Below, one piece after another: positions 1 through 8,764 of a stretch of 64,000 nucleotides of DNA (position 1 is its first letter; each line of letters begins with the position of its first letter). The DNA comes from Alphaproteobacteria bacterium (GTDB taxonomy: Bacteria > Pseudomonadota > Alphaproteobacteria > Rs-D84). The notes under the pieces were generated by a model that was not told the origin of the DNA, made no database searches, and saw only the letters and a program-made list of their open reading frames with translations. A program made the position numbers and the translations under genes. The stretch spans positions 1 to 64,000 of the forward strand of contig JAGBVH010000009.1 of the NCBI GenBank assembly GCA_017630405.1, in the 5' to 3' direction.

Positions 1-203
1 GTATCGTTGCTTCTTGGAGACATCCAGCCTCTAGATATTATTTCCATGGCTGCATAAAGTCGCGCATGACCATAACTTGGGGTTGCGAATGCGGCAGTTA
101 TCGGTGTCTGCATACTGTTAATATGCGCTTCTTTCTTACGTATGTATCCATCTGTGATTTTGTTTGGTGACCCATGATAGAGTATTTTTGGTTTGTCTGT
201 CAT
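1..203 (-). CDS. Partial ORF with YHGSP motif, ADP-ribosyltransferase-like N-terminus, cut by window edge
   Basis: An open frame without stops runs from an ATG at 203 to the window edge, giving 67 codons of N-terminus. AAAGGAAA lies a few bases upstream as ribosome binding site. The visible residues include ILYHGSPNK and, some 25 residues later, AAFATPSYGHARLYA. A YHGS strand followed by an FATP strand and a helix is the pattern at the start of several small ADP-ribosyltransferase-fold proteins; this is inference from motif shape only. The catalytic part lies outside the window, so neither activity nor target can be judged. No neighbour suggests a role: the next gene on this strand is tRNA-Thr. 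Confidence 0.5.
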   Translation of the reverse strand, partial: MTDKPKILYHGSPNKITDGYIRKKEAHINSMQTPITAAFATPSYGHARLYAAMEIISRGWMSPRSND

Positions 204-390
204 ATATAATTTCCTTTATTTCCCATGCATTGTACCATATCGCATCACACTTTGCATCACAGTTTTTGGTGTTTAGGGGACGTAGGGCAGGTTTGGGTTG
301 GAATTGCGCGCCTCGAATAAAATAAAAACTGTCCTCCCCGCAGCAAAATCACGATTGGCACAAAAATCAAAAAAGCAAAGAAATCTAAAT

Positions 391-416
391 AAAAAACGCA
401 CCGTTTGGTGCGTTTT
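391..416 (-). terminator. Terminator after tRNA-Thr
   Basis: The perfect stem AACGCACC/GGTGCGTT with a GTTT loop is followed on the minus strand by a T-rich run. It sits just 6 bases past the tRNA-Thr 3' end. The stretch 204-390 holds no gene that I can support. Confidence 0.75.
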
Positions 417-421
417 AAAAC

Positions 422-497
422 TGGTGCCGGTTGTCGGACTTGAACCAACGACCTACTGATTACAAATCAGCCGCTCTACCAGCTGAGCTAAACCGGC
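422..497 (-). tRNA. tRNA-Thr (anticodon TGT)
   Basis: The minus strand reads GCCGGTT at the 5' end and pairs with AACCGGC at the 3' end, followed by discriminator A and an encoded CCA (422-424). The D arm AGCTCAGCTGGTAGAGC, the anticodon loop TTTGTAA between CTGAT and ATCAG, and the T arm with GGTTCAAGTCC are all recognisable. The anticodon UGU reads ACA and related threonine codons. The gene is 76 bases including CCA. Confidence 0.95.
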
Positions 498-572
498 AAT
501 GCCCCACAATTATACATATCTGAAAATTAAACGCAAGCAAAAAAATCATAAATTTACACCCAAGCCCGCTCA

Positions 573-600
573 TTGACATTTTATTTTTTTGTGCTATAAT
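573..600 (+). promoter_or_regulatory. Sigma70-type promoter for the 637 gene
   Basis: TTGACA at 573-578 and TATAAT at 595-600 are separated by 16 bases, a full consensus match. The coding start is 36 bases past the -10 element. Confidence 0.8.
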
Positions 601-636
601 TACAATTAAGATAACAAACCCCTTAGGAGGACAACT

Positions 637-1092
637 ATGATTTTATTTTTTAATAAGCAGTTTCGTGAAGAAAACGGAATAATCAACGATTTGATAAAAA
701 AATTTAAAAAATCAACAATCCTGGAATGCAAAACACAGGGCAACACAGAAATATATACGCTAGATACTATAACTGTGTCGTTTGATATTTTAAATCATAA
801 GTTAGTTGTCGCAGAAAAAAAGACTGGTGAACATGTTCTGGATATGAACTGTGACTTCGTACAAACCTTTTCAGAAGCAGATGAATTGCAAAACGCTCGC
901 TTCCATATGTTTTCACGACTGCTGGAAGCTGCACGTAAAACATATGAAAAGAATGCCGAAAAAGCAAAACAATTGTCGGCAGCTGCCGAAGAATTGCGAA
1001 AAAAACAAGCGCTATTCGATATAACACAGAGAGAGGAGAAAGTCGTCAAGGAGGCAATCGTAGCCGCAAGAAAGCGTTTAAAAGGTTTATAG
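637..1092 (+). CDS. Unknown protein, 151 aa, helical C-terminus
   Basis: I do not recognise this protein. It has no signal peptide or membrane segment and is probably cytoplasmic. The N-terminal half alternates strand-like segments (IYTLDTITVSFDI, then HKLVVAEKK). From about residue 85 to the end it is rich in Lys, Glu and Ala with few helix breakers, so a long helix or coiled coil is likely. The start is firm: AGGAGG lies 7 bases upstream of the ATG and a consensus promoter precedes it. A strong terminator follows, so it is transcribed alone. Lysine-rich C-termini often bind nucleic acid or ribosomes, but nothing here proves it. Confidence 0.75.
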   Translation: MILFFNKQFREENGIINDLIKKFKKSTILECKTQGNTEIYTLDTITVSFDILNHKLVVAEKKTGEHVLDMNCDFVQTFSEADELQNARFHMFSRLLEAARKTYEKNAEKAKQLSAAAEELRKKQALFDITQREEKVVKEAIVAARKRLKGL

Positions 1093-1096
1093 TTCA

Positions 1097-1120
1097 ACGG
1101 GCATTAAGCCCGTTTTTGTT
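1097..1120 (+). terminator. Terminator after the 637 gene
   Basis: Stem ACGGGC/GCCCGT with loop ATTAA, followed by TTTTT. Confidence 0.8.
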
Positions 1121-1164
1121 ATAAAATTCCTTGCCTTTGTGTTTATTTAAGGCAAAATATAGCT

Positions 1165-2412
1165 ATGACTAAGAAATTACCAGAACTTTTAGCGCCGGCG
1201 GGAACGCTGGACGCTTTCAAAACCGCCATTTTATATGGTGCAGATGCTATTTATGCCGGGCTGCCGGGCTTTTCCATGCGGGCGCGTGCAAAGATTGATG
1301 TCGAAGGCGTTAAGCAAGGCATCGAATTAGCACACGCGGCCGGCAAAAAGGTCTATCTGGCGTTCAACTTATTTGCGCACGACCACGAATACGCAAATAT
1401 GCCACGCGTGGCCGAGGTTATAAAATACCTATCGCCTGATGCGCTTATCGTGTCGGACCCAGGGATTGTTATGTGGGTGCGCGAAAACTTCCCAGATATG
1501 CCGATACACATTTCAACACAGGCGAATATTTGTTCCGCCAAGACAGTCAAATTCTGGCAAAACGCGGGGGCGAAATTATGTGTACTAGCACGCGAAGTGT
1601 CGCACAGCGAGTTCAAGACTATACGCGCGGCCTGCCCTGATGTTGGTTTGGAAATTTTTGTACATGGCGCGATGTGTATGTCTTATTCGGGACGCTGTTT
1701 GTTGTCAAACTTTATCACAGGTCGTCCTGCAAATCGTGGTGCGTGCGCACAACTGTGTCGCTGGAAATACGATGTGATTTTGCGCGAACACGACAGCGGT
1801 ATCGAAATGCCGATTACCGAAGATGAACGCGGCGCGTATATTATGAATTCCAAGGACTTGTGCCTGATGCCACGATTGTCAGAAGTAGTGTCTGCCAATC
1901 CTGATTCATTGAAAATCGAAGGCAGAAATCGATCCGAATATTATGTTGGTAGCGTTGTTCACGCGTATCGTTGCGCGCTGGATGCATATGCGGAAAATCC
2001 AGACGAATTTGACCCTGCCCCATTTATGGAAGATTTGAACAGACTGGAAACACGCGGATATACAACGGCGTTCTTTGACGGCCCATTGGGACCAAGCGCA
2101 CACAACTATGAAACCACGCGCAGCACTTCGGAATTTCATGCGGCCGGCGTGATTACCGCGGTTGACGATGACAACATTACATTTGAACTGCGCAACGAAA
2201 CACGCGTGGGCGACGAAATCACATTTATTTTGCCGAATACCATGGACAAGGTTTCGGTTAAATTGGAACGTTTAATCAATGCCAAGACCGGCGAAGCGGT
2301 TGAAAAAATGGCCGCCGGCATGGGCAACAGTATTTTGATTCCGCGCGTATGGCTGGGCAATCAGCATGCCGACAAGTTTGTGCCATATGTTCTGGCGTAC
2401 AAGCGGAAATAG
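1165..2412 (+). CDS. Peptidase U32 family protein (TrhP/YegQ-like)
   Basis: The 415-residue protein starts LPELLAPAGTLDAF, the usual N-terminus of U32 'collagenase-like' proteins. The family Cys signature is present around residues 170-205: HGAMCMSYSGRCLLSN and then RGACAQLCRWKY. U32 proteins of this size (TrhP, RlhA, UbiU/V relatives) mostly act in RNA or ubiquinone hydroxylation with an Fe-S cluster rather than as peptidases. Length and the C-terminal beta-rich part fit the TrhP/YegQ branch, which helps make 5-hydroxyuridine at tRNA position 34; the exact branch is inference. No clear Shine-Dalgarno precedes the ATG. The next gene starts 13 bases after the stop, so the two may be co-transcribed. 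Confidence 0.85.
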   Translation: MTKKLPELLAPAGTLDAFKTAILYGADAIYAGLPGFSMRARAKIDVEGVKQGIELAHAAGKKVYLAFNLFAHDHEYANMPRVAEVIKYLSPDALIVSDPGIVMWVRENFPDMPIHISTQANICSAKTVKFWQNAGAKLCVLAREVSHSEFKTIRAACPDVGLEIFVHGAMCMSYSGRCLLSNFITGRPANRGACAQLCRWKYDVILREHDSGIEMPITEDERGAYIMNSKDLCLMPRLSEVVSANPDSLKIEGRNRSEYYVGSVVHAYRCALDAYAENPDEFDPAPFMEDLNRLETRGYTTAFFDGPLGPSAHNYETTRSTSEFHAAGVITAVDDDNITFELRNETRVGDEITFILPNTMDKVSVKLERLINAKTGEAVEKMAAGMGNSILIPRVWLGNQHADKFVPYVLAYKRK

Positions 2413-2425
2413 ATAAAGGTTATAG

Positions 2426-2917
2426 ATGATGAATTGTTTTTCCAAATTATTTAATAAAAAGAAGTCTGAACTGACCCAAGAAAAAACCGAACAACTTTTA
2501 AAAAAATCGTATAATGATATTGTTGCATATAATATAGAGACAGGTGCCATAAACAAAAAAACATATAATGACCAGCCCGTTATTGGGTTAAGAGATGTTG
2601 TCTTAAAAATATCAGACTTTAAACAAAAGTGGGAACAAAGTTCCGAGTTGCAGGATTTAACACCTATTATGGTTGTTACCAAGACTGTCCACAGAAGATT
2701 TTCTGAATATGACAGATATGGTTCTGGTGTTGCTGGCAATGTTATTATTTGGGACAAAAAGAAAAAAGATTATTATGCACTGGCCCCGGAATGGTTCCAT
2801 ATTTGCTATCATATGTGCAATGCTGCCGCCAGCGAGCAGTGTTTGTACGATACGGCAGAGTATGTGCGAAATAACATAATACTGCTGGAGCAACTAGCCC
2901 ACGAAAGAAAAAGATAG
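2426..2917 (+). CDS. Unknown cytoplasmic protein, about 163 aa
   Basis: I do not recognise this protein. Two ATGs in a row (2426, 2429) sit 6 and 9 bases after AAAGG; either could start it. It has no signal peptide. The N-terminus is basic (FSKLFNKKKSEL), and the C-terminal third carries several Cys and His (HICYHMCNAA, then SEQCLYD) that could bind metal, though no standard spacing is evident. It follows the U32 gene by 13 bases and is closed by a strong terminator, so it is the end of that transcript. It is slightly richer in Lys and Asn than its neighbours. Confidence 0.7.
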   Translation: MMNCFSKLFNKKKSELTQEKTEQLLKKSYNDIVAYNIETGAINKKTYNDQPVIGLRDVVLKISDFKQKWEQSSELQDLTPIMVVTKTVHRRFSEYDRYGSGVAGNVIIWDKKKKDYYALAPEWFHICYHMCNAAASEQCLYDTAEYVRNNIILLEQLAHERKR

Positions 2918-2943
2918 AAAATCCCCACTTTGGGGATTTTTTA
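2918..2943 (+). terminator. Terminator after the 2426 gene
   Basis: Stem ATCCCCA/TGGGGAT with a CTT loop, followed by a T run. A TATAAT at 2946-2951 directly after it is probably the -10 of the next gene. Confidence 0.8.
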
Positions 2944-2974
2944 TGGTATAATGTCAGGGATAAAGGAAGCGAAA

Positions 2975-3433
2975 ATGAATAAAAAAATCAAAATGACTTT
3001 GGCGACTGGCGATGTTGTTATCGAAATGTTGCCGGAAATCGCACCAAAACATGTTGCGCGTATAGCCGAACTGGTCAAAAGCGGGTTCTATGACGGTTTG
3101 ACTTTTCATCGCGTGATTGATGAATTTATGGCACAGGCCGGATGCCCATTGGGTAATGGCACAGGTGGCAGCGGCGTTAAAATTCCTGCCGAATTTTCAA
3201 GCGAAACTTTTTCTCGCGGCACTGTTGGTATGGCGCGTGCAGCATCACCAGATTCTGCGGACAGTCAATTTTTCATCTGTACCGCAGACTGTGATTTTCT
3301 GGATGGCAAATACACAGTGTGGGGTCGTGTTATTTCGGGGATGGAACATGTTGACGCGATTAAAAAAGGCGACATTCGCGACAATGGGCATGTAAAAAAT
3401 CCAGACAAAATTATCAAAATGGAATTGATGTAA
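2975..3433 (+). CDS. ppiB: Cyclophilin-type peptidyl-prolyl cis-trans isomerase
   Basis: This 152-residue protein is a single cyclophilin domain catalysing proline isomerisation. Core motifs are visible: FYDGLTFHRVIDEFMAQAG with the catalytic Arg in FHR, SQFFICTA for the substrate groove, and LDGKYTVWGRVISGME. It has no signal peptide, so it is cytoplasmic like PpiB. The frame is open to 2930, but the start at 2975 is preferred because AAAGGAAG lies just upstream and the protein then begins with the usual basic MNKKIKM strand. It follows a terminator and TATAAT, so it probably has its own promoter. Confidence 0.9.
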   Translation: MNKKIKMTLATGDVVIEMLPEIAPKHVARIAELVKSGFYDGLTFHRVIDEFMAQAGCPLGNGTGGSGVKIPAEFSSETFSRGTVGMARAASPDSADSQFFICTADCDFLDGKYTVWGRVISGMEHVDAIKKGDIRDNGHVKNPDKIIKMELM

Positions 3434-3458
3434 TCAAAGTACAAAAAAGGTTGGTCTT

Positions 3459-5672
3459 ATGGCAGAAAAGACTATGTTTGATATTATCAAAAAACAAAAT
3501 GGCGAGCGTTTTGCCAAAGCAATCCGCGCATACGACAACGGTATTTTTGATATCAAAGATATCGATAAAATTGTAAAGTATGCGGGCCGTGATGCCGAAC
3601 CTATTTTACAATATCTGGTATCGCTTAAGAATATTCAGATAGCAGAACAAGCTGTACATATGGACCCAATCGAATTGCTAAGTCGTGCGGGCTATGATGC
3701 GTATGTTGCGGATACACTGGAAAAACAAAATGCGATAAAAAAATATTATGCACCAGGGGAAGAACTTTGTACATTCCGCGACCCACACAGATTTGAACGA
3801 TATCACATTATTAATGCCGTACGCAAAGATGTTGACCAAATCCGCCGCGAGGATTTTCCAGCACCAGAACGCGAAGACAAATACGGAACATCAGTTATTT
3901 CTATTCAGGTTCTGAAAACCGGCGGTTTTATCAGTATCAAAAACAGATACAATCACACCGTACCAAACCCAGATAACACGCTGAATTCCAATCCCGATAA
4001 TATTATTACGGGCCTGTCCGATGCGATTAAGCATCACTTTGGCGTGGATTTTTCCGCACAACAGGTGCGCCTGCCCAACCATTATACGATAATAAACAAC
4101 CAAATTATTCGGTTTGATACAGAACGCAACAATGTGTATTGCGCCGAAGATTTCTATGCCAAAGATGGTGTAATTTACGAAATAAATAAAGACTCGCAAA
4201 TAATGCTGGGTGATGGATTGATGCTGGATTTGCGCAATAAAGAAGTGCGCGACATAACACGAAATCCGGGCAATATACCCGCCCCAATAGAAGTACGTGA
4301 CGTGTTTATCAAATCCATTAACGACGAACTGGCAGGCAAAAAATTACAACTCACAAAAAATCCACTTGGCGGGCACGATATTGTTGCAGATGGTCAGGTT
4401 ATCTTTACCGTTGAAAACGGTGATCTGGTAAACATAAATCTGCCAAACGCAAAAACAATCGATTTAAGTGGCCGAAAAAATCTGCGCGGGAATCTGGATT
4501 TTAGCGGCGCGACAAACATCTATCTTGTTGATGTGGATTTAACCGCGGTCACAGGTATGACATTACCGACACAGTTTTCTGTCTTTAGTGGTTCACACAC
4601 AAAATTCCCAGCAATCGATTTGGATTTTAGCGGGGTCACAGATGCCTTGGTTTTGGAATACTCGGACTTGAGCAAATCAACCAATATCAAAATGCCAAAA
4701 AATATAGATAGTGTTGACTTATCCGATGCAAAATTACCCGCAATCGATTTAAATTTAAGTGGTGTAAAAAATCATGCTTCACTGGTCAGATGCAAAATGC
4801 AGAACGCAAAATCCATTATATTCCCAAGCTGCAACATTATGAGCATAAACGGTGCAGAATTACCCGCAGCAGTTTTGGATTTTAGTGGTATAAAACAAGA
4901 ACTGGACTTGGGCTGGGCCGATTTAGAATACGCAAAAGGCATCATCATGCCAAAAAACGCATATCGAATTAACCTGACACGCACCAAGTTGCCCAATCTT
5001 GAATTAGACTTAAGCGGCTTCAAGGAATACATCGGATTTAATTCAACCGACCTGAGCCAAATACCAAATATCAAATTCCCAAAAGCTCTGTACGAGATGG
5101 ATTTGTATGGTGCAACATTACCAGCAAACGATGTTGATTTAAGCTTTGTTACAGGCAAACTGAATTTAAGGGAAGCCAATATGACAGCCTGTAAGAGTAT
5201 TAAGATGCCAATCAGCATCAAAGAAGTAGAAATGATTGAAACAAAGCTGTCAGCAATTGATTTGGATTTAAGTGGCGTGACCGAGGAACTATTTATTTCG
5301 CGCATGTATTACAATAACCTAAAAAGTATCAAGATGCCCAAAAAGGCCAAACGCGTAGAACTGTCCTTTGGCCAAATTGCCGGTATCGATTTGGATTTAA
5401 GTGGCGTAGAAAATCTGACCTTAAGTGCCATCGATTTGACCAAGGTTAAAAGTCTTAGACTGCCCGCAAATAAAAAGTCCACTCTGATGCTTGAACCTGT
5501 GATGTTGCCTGATGCATCCAAGATTTCATACGGTCCAAAACCAGAAGACCCACAAACAACTATAGCCAAGGGATTCAATGCTGCGACTTTGAAACTCAAA
5601 TCCGATATGCAAACCGAAATCAGTCCAGTCACGCCTGTAGTATTACCTGACCAAGGCAAGGGAATTGAATAA
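3459..5672 (+). CDS. Large leucine-rich-repeat-like protein, 737 aa, unknown role
   Basis: Residues 1-270 match nothing I know. From about residue 330 to 690 a repeat of roughly 43 residues recurs about eight times. Each copy has two halves: one with L/IDLDLSGV and a strand plus DLS, the next with IKMPK followed by VDLS and A-KLPA. The halves of about 21 residues resemble the short leucine-rich repeats of bacterial effectors (xxLPxxLxxLxVxx), but with Asp-Leu-Ser ladders that also recall pentapeptide-like beta solenoids. There is no signal peptide or membrane segment, so it is cytoplasmic or exported by a specialised route. AAAAGG lies 8 bases before the ATG. A role as scaffold or secreted effector is inference. 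Confidence 0.8.
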   Translation: MAEKTMFDIIKKQNGERFAKAIRAYDNGIFDIKDIDKIVKYAGRDAEPILQYLVSLKNIQIAEQAVHMDPIELLSRAGYDAYVADTLEKQNAIKKYYAPGEELCTFRDPHRFERYHIINAVRKDVDQIRREDFPAPEREDKYGTSVISIQVLKTGGFISIKNRYNHTVPNPDNTLNSNPDNIITGLSDAIKHHFGVDFSAQQVRLPNHYTIINNQIIRFDTERNNVYCAEDFYAKDGVIYEINKDSQIMLGDGLMLDLRNKEVRDITRNPGNIPAPIEVRDVFIKSINDELAGKKLQLTKNPLGGHDIVADGQVIFTVENGDLVNINLPNAKTIDLSGRKNLRGNLDFSGATNIYLVDVDLTAVTGMTLPTQFSVFSGSHTKFPAIDLDFSGVTDALVLEYSDLSKSTNIKMPKNIDSVDLSDAKLPAIDLNLSGVKNHASLVRCKMQNAKSIIFPSCNIMSINGAELPAAVLDFSGIKQELDLGWADLEYAKGIIMPKNAYRINLTRTKLPNLELDLSGFKEYIGFNSTDLSQIPNIKFPKALYEMDLYGATLPANDVDLSFVTGKLNLREANMTACKSIKMPISIKEVEMIETKLSAIDLDLSGVTEELFISRMYYNNLKSIKMPKKAKRVELSFGQIAGIDLDLSGVENLTLSAIDLTKVKSLRLPANKKSTLMLEPVMLPDASKISYGPKPEDPQTTIAKGFNAATLKLKSDMQTEISPVTPVVLPDQGKGIE

Positions 5673-5707
5673 ACCTGATTTTATGTTGGATTTTTATATA
5701 TGCGCGC

Positions 5708-5736
5708 TTGCACGCAGGGCCACAAAATGATATAAT
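5708..5736 (+). promoter_or_regulatory. Sigma70-type promoter for the 5762 outer-membrane gene
   Basis: TTGCAC at 5708-5713, a 17-base spacer, and TATAAT at 5731-5736. The ATG follows 25 bases later with GGAAGG as ribosome binding site. Confidence 0.85.
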
Positions 5737-5761
5737 GTATCCAAAGGAATATGGAAGGATT

Positions 5762-6871
5762 ATGAAAAAGTTCAGCTTTTCTGCCGTTTTGGCGGGCCTG
5801 TTTTTGGGTTTACCAGTGGGCGCGGATGCCGCGTATCCTGTTTATCCATCGCGTCAGGTAAATTCTATGCCGACAGGCGCTGTGCCAAATAATGGCCAAA
5901 TGATGTATGTTCCTGCGATGAATTATGGCAATGTTGTTCCTGCCACTTATGGTGCATACAATAATAATGCAGTGGCCCCAACGCGCGTAACTGGCGCTTT
6001 GCCACGCGTGGGCACCGCTCAATCAACAGCGGGCCGTCAGTATTATCAGCCTGCGGATTATGATAGACTAGCGGACAGCGGGCTGTATGTCGGTTTGTCG
6101 GCGGGATTTACCGCATCAGTTATGGGCGATATGACCGCTGATTACCAGGGCGAACAAAATTCTTATTTCGTACCAGGGGCTTTTCAGGCCGCCGAGTTTC
6201 AATCCGACAGCGTGATTCCTTTACAGATTTCCGTTGGTGCGGCAATCAATAATGATGTTCGCGTGGATTTTTCGTACCTGCGTTATTCTGGAATTTCATA
6301 TCCTGATATTGTCCAGACATCTGACGGTATGGGTAGTTATATCGAGGCCCAGGTTGATGGGGGCGCAATAACAGCCAATACAACCATGCTGAACGTTTAT
6401 TACAACATTGATTCATATACTGGATATTTAGCGGGCGGTTCTTTGCGCCCATATATTGGTGCCGGTGTTGGTATATCGCTGAACACAGTTGCTGACTATG
6501 TTGTTTATGATGGCACATTCTATTCGGAAATGGACCCAACACAGGCCGGCCCAGGGGATTTAACCGGCATTTCCGATGTTTACGCGTATCATAATGGCGG
6601 CACAACCGAACAGTTCGCATTCATGCTGGAGGGTGGCCTGACCACAGAAATGGAAGGCGGAATTAAATTAGACTTCTTTGTTCGCTATGCCAATCTGGGC
6701 AAGGTTAAGACATCTGGTTCAATCATCGTATCCCAGACCGAATGGCTGGGCGACGGCGCAGGCGGCGAAGTTCAGGCACCATATGACAGCGTATTTCATT
6801 ACACAAATTGGTACGAAAGCGGCCGACTGGGGATGGTCGATTTGGGTGTCAGATTAAGATTACAGTTCTAA
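5762..6871 (+). CDS. Outer-membrane beta-barrel protein, 369 aa
   Basis: The start at 5762 gives a classical signal peptide, MKKFSFSAVLAGLFLGLPV, with cleavage near ADA-AY; GGAAGG precedes it. After a Pro/Asn-rich linker (residues about 20-100), the rest reads as amphipathic beta strands: GLYVGLSAGFTASV, SVGAAINNDVRVDFSYLRY, LRPYIGAGVGISLN, and the final strand MVDLGVRLRLQF ending in Phe. A C-terminal Phe is the BAM recognition signal of outer-membrane barrels. The pattern fits the OmpA/opacity-type 8-stranded porin-like family. It has its own consensus promoter. Ligand and function are unknown; a similar gene lies at 18000. Confidence 0.85.
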   Translation: MKKFSFSAVLAGLFLGLPVGADAAYPVYPSRQVNSMPTGAVPNNGQMMYVPAMNYGNVVPATYGAYNNNAVAPTRVTGALPRVGTAQSTAGRQYYQPADYDRLADSGLYVGLSAGFTASVMGDMTADYQGEQNSYFVPGAFQAAEFQSDSVIPLQISVGAAINNDVRVDFSYLRYSGISYPDIVQTSDGMGSYIEAQVDGGAITANTTMLNVYYNIDSYTGYLAGGSLRPYIGAGVGISLNTVADYVVYDGTFYSEMDPTQAGPGDLTGISDVYAYHNGGTTEQFAFMLEGGLTTEMEGGIKLDFFVRYANLGKVKTSGSIIVSQTEWLGDGAGGEVQAPYDSVFHYTNWYESGRLGMVDLGVRLRLQF

Positions 6872-6936
6872 AATTTGCCCCTGACTGATGGGCAAAGCAC
6901 GAACGCACATTACATATAGGTTATAGGCAGGGACAT

Positions 6937-8736
6937 ATGAAATATACAAATTCAAAGTTTTATTATTGTTTGCTGGCCGTTTTGGCAGGCATGCCAGGCA
7001 TGTCCGATGCCGCACCAGTCATTCGCGTAGGCAATCAAGCGCGCAGTTATTCCCAGGCCTATAATCAGGTAAACACTCAACGCGCTGGCACCAATGGCGA
7101 CACAACCGCAAATGGTGCAAGCACTTCGGCGGCAGTGGCGGCCGCAAGCCTGCCAGTACGCGTTGCTGATGAAAATCTGGCGAGTAAAATTATAGCAAAC
7201 GATCCGAATATTCCTGTCACAATTGATACATTACAACAATGCGCACTGATTTATCCAGATGCGAAGTTCGAATGGACAAAACCTAATCTGGGTGTAAATG
7301 CTGGCGCGCCAGCCACATGCAGTGCAGTCGTTGAATTATACGCATTTGGCGCGGGACAAAACGGCGAAAACATTGTCGTGGCGCGCGGTAATTTAGCGGC
7401 AGGCGATGCATTCAAATGTAACATTTCTGAATTTCCGGCTGAATCTTGGCTGCCTATGGCGGGTACGGTGACATTCCCTGCGGATGCCGAACCAACCGAA
7501 GAGGAAGTCAAGGCCATCATGAACGAAGAACAAAAACAAGGCGCGGGTTTTAAAATTGCCGCAGGCGTTGTGTTGGCTGGGCTGGCGGGTAATGCTATGG
7601 GAAAAAATGAGCCTGGCAAGGACACTATGTTTGGCGGCGGCAAGGACAAGATACTGTCCACTGTTGCAGCGGCAGCTGGTGGTGGCGCGTTGATGGCGGC
7701 CAGCTCATATGGTGGCAAGGTTGCCGGCGATATGATTGCATCTGCTGGCGTAAATGCCGCAATGGGTGCGATTGTTGGAAATGTAGCAGCAACCGGCAAA
7801 AACGATGTTTTACGCATTGAAAATTGTGAATTTGATGGCAAAACTGAACGCTGTCTGTACGGTCATGTATTATCAACTGGGGCACAAATTAACGGATCTG
7901 CCAAAGTATTTGTTAGTATAACCGACCCAGATAACTTTGTCGTCTGCGAAAATACGACAACCGGCGACAAAAAAGAATGCAACAGTACACAATATAAAGA
8001 TATGAGTGCCAGCGAATGCTATTGGAACTGTACGCGCAAACAATTAAAAGTCGGCAGCGATTTTACAATTAAGGGTGACGGTATGAATCTATATACCTCC
8101 AAAGTATCATCAAGCAAGACCCCTAAGTCAGCCACCTTGGACGATATGGCACAAGACAATTTTGCGAAGATTGATGACCACTATCTGTATACCGACAATG
8201 AAATGATTAAGTGCGATGGCCCCTGCGATAGCGAAACAATCGGCTCTTCATTTGTCATGATAAGTGGCGACATACGCGAAATCACAGCAAAGCAACGCGC
8301 CGTGATTGTACGGTTTAACGATAAACTGCTGGGGATTAAAAAATCCGACTGGGATAAAGTGAAAGGCGACTCCGTTGGTGGCGAGATATACCTGCGTGGC
8401 CTTGGTGGTTCACTGCTACACTGCGGCCAGGGAAACAATTGCACAATTGATGCCTTTGAACCAGAAACACTTAGTGCATCCGATGGCGGTATTATCGACA
8501 TGGATAACAAGGCGCGCCTTGGCACAACATTGACCGGTGCAGGCGCTGGCGCAGCGTTGGGCGCATTTTCCGCAAACCAAGGTGCAAAGACCGAAATTCA
8601 GGAACGCTGGGTTGCTGCGGTACGCGAATACAAGGACACATTACAGAAGTTTTACTGTATGTCAGGAAACAGATTCTTGTCGTTCTATAACGATGTTGTG
8701 ATAGTTCCACAGATGACACCAATTGAACAGCAATAA
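6937..8736 (+). CDS. Secreted or envelope protein with glycine-zipper segments, 599 aa
   Basis: A signal peptide is clear (YYCLLAVLAGMPGMSDA). I do not recognise the family. Three glycine/alanine-rich hydrophobic blocks are visible: around 200-222 (FKIAAGVVLAGLAGNAMG), around 240-282, and around 528-550 (LTGAGAGAALGAFSA). Such glycine zippers pack helices in membranes. Between them lies a Cys-containing domain (residues about 300-470) with pairs such as CEFDGKTERC, ECYWNC and CDGPC, suggesting disulfides in the periplasm. The gene follows the barrel gene by 65 bases and ends at a bidirectional terminator shared with glyS. A second secreted Gly-zipper/Cys protein is encoded at 32299. Function is unknown. 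Confidence 0.75.
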   Translation: MKYTNSKFYYCLLAVLAGMPGMSDAAPVIRVGNQARSYSQAYNQVNTQRAGTNGDTTANGASTSAAVAAASLPVRVADENLASKIIANDPNIPVTIDTLQQCALIYPDAKFEWTKPNLGVNAGAPATCSAVVELYAFGAGQNGENIVVARGNLAAGDAFKCNISEFPAESWLPMAGTVTFPADAEPTEEEVKAIMNEEQKQGAGFKIAAGVVLAGLAGNAMGKNEPGKDTMFGGGKDKILSTVAAAAGGGALMAASSYGGKVAGDMIASAGVNAAMGAIVGNVAATGKNDVLRIENCEFDGKTERCLYGHVLSTGAQINGSAKVFVSITDPDNFVVCENTTTGDKKECNSTQYKDMSASECYWNCTRKQLKVGSDFTIKGDGMNLYTSKVSSSKTPKSATLDDMAQDNFAKIDDHYLYTDNEMIKCDGPCDSETIGSSFVMISGDIREITAKQRAVIVRFNDKLLGIKKSDWDKVKGDSVGGEIYLRGLGGSLLHCGQGNNCTIDAFEPETLSASDGGIIDMDNKARLGTTLTGAGAGAALGAFSANQGAKTEIQERWVAAVREYKDTLQKFYCMSGNRFLSFYNDVVIVPQMTPIEQQ

Positions 8737-8764
8737 AAAATCCCCAAAACGGGGATTTTTTTAT
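8737..8764. terminator. Bidirectional terminator between the 6937 gene and glyS
   Basis: Stem AATCCCC/GGGGATT with A and T runs on both sides, placed between convergent genes. Confidence 0.85.

Noticed and set aside
257..448. 63-codon minus-strand ORF across the tRNA-Thr terminator
   Set aside because: It starts inside the tRNA gene, runs through its terminator and lacks a ribosome binding site.
4400..5450. Regular direct repeats that might be read as a CRISPR-like array
   Set aside because: The repeats are in frame, imperfect and of about 129 bases (43 codons); they encode the repeat protein at 3459.
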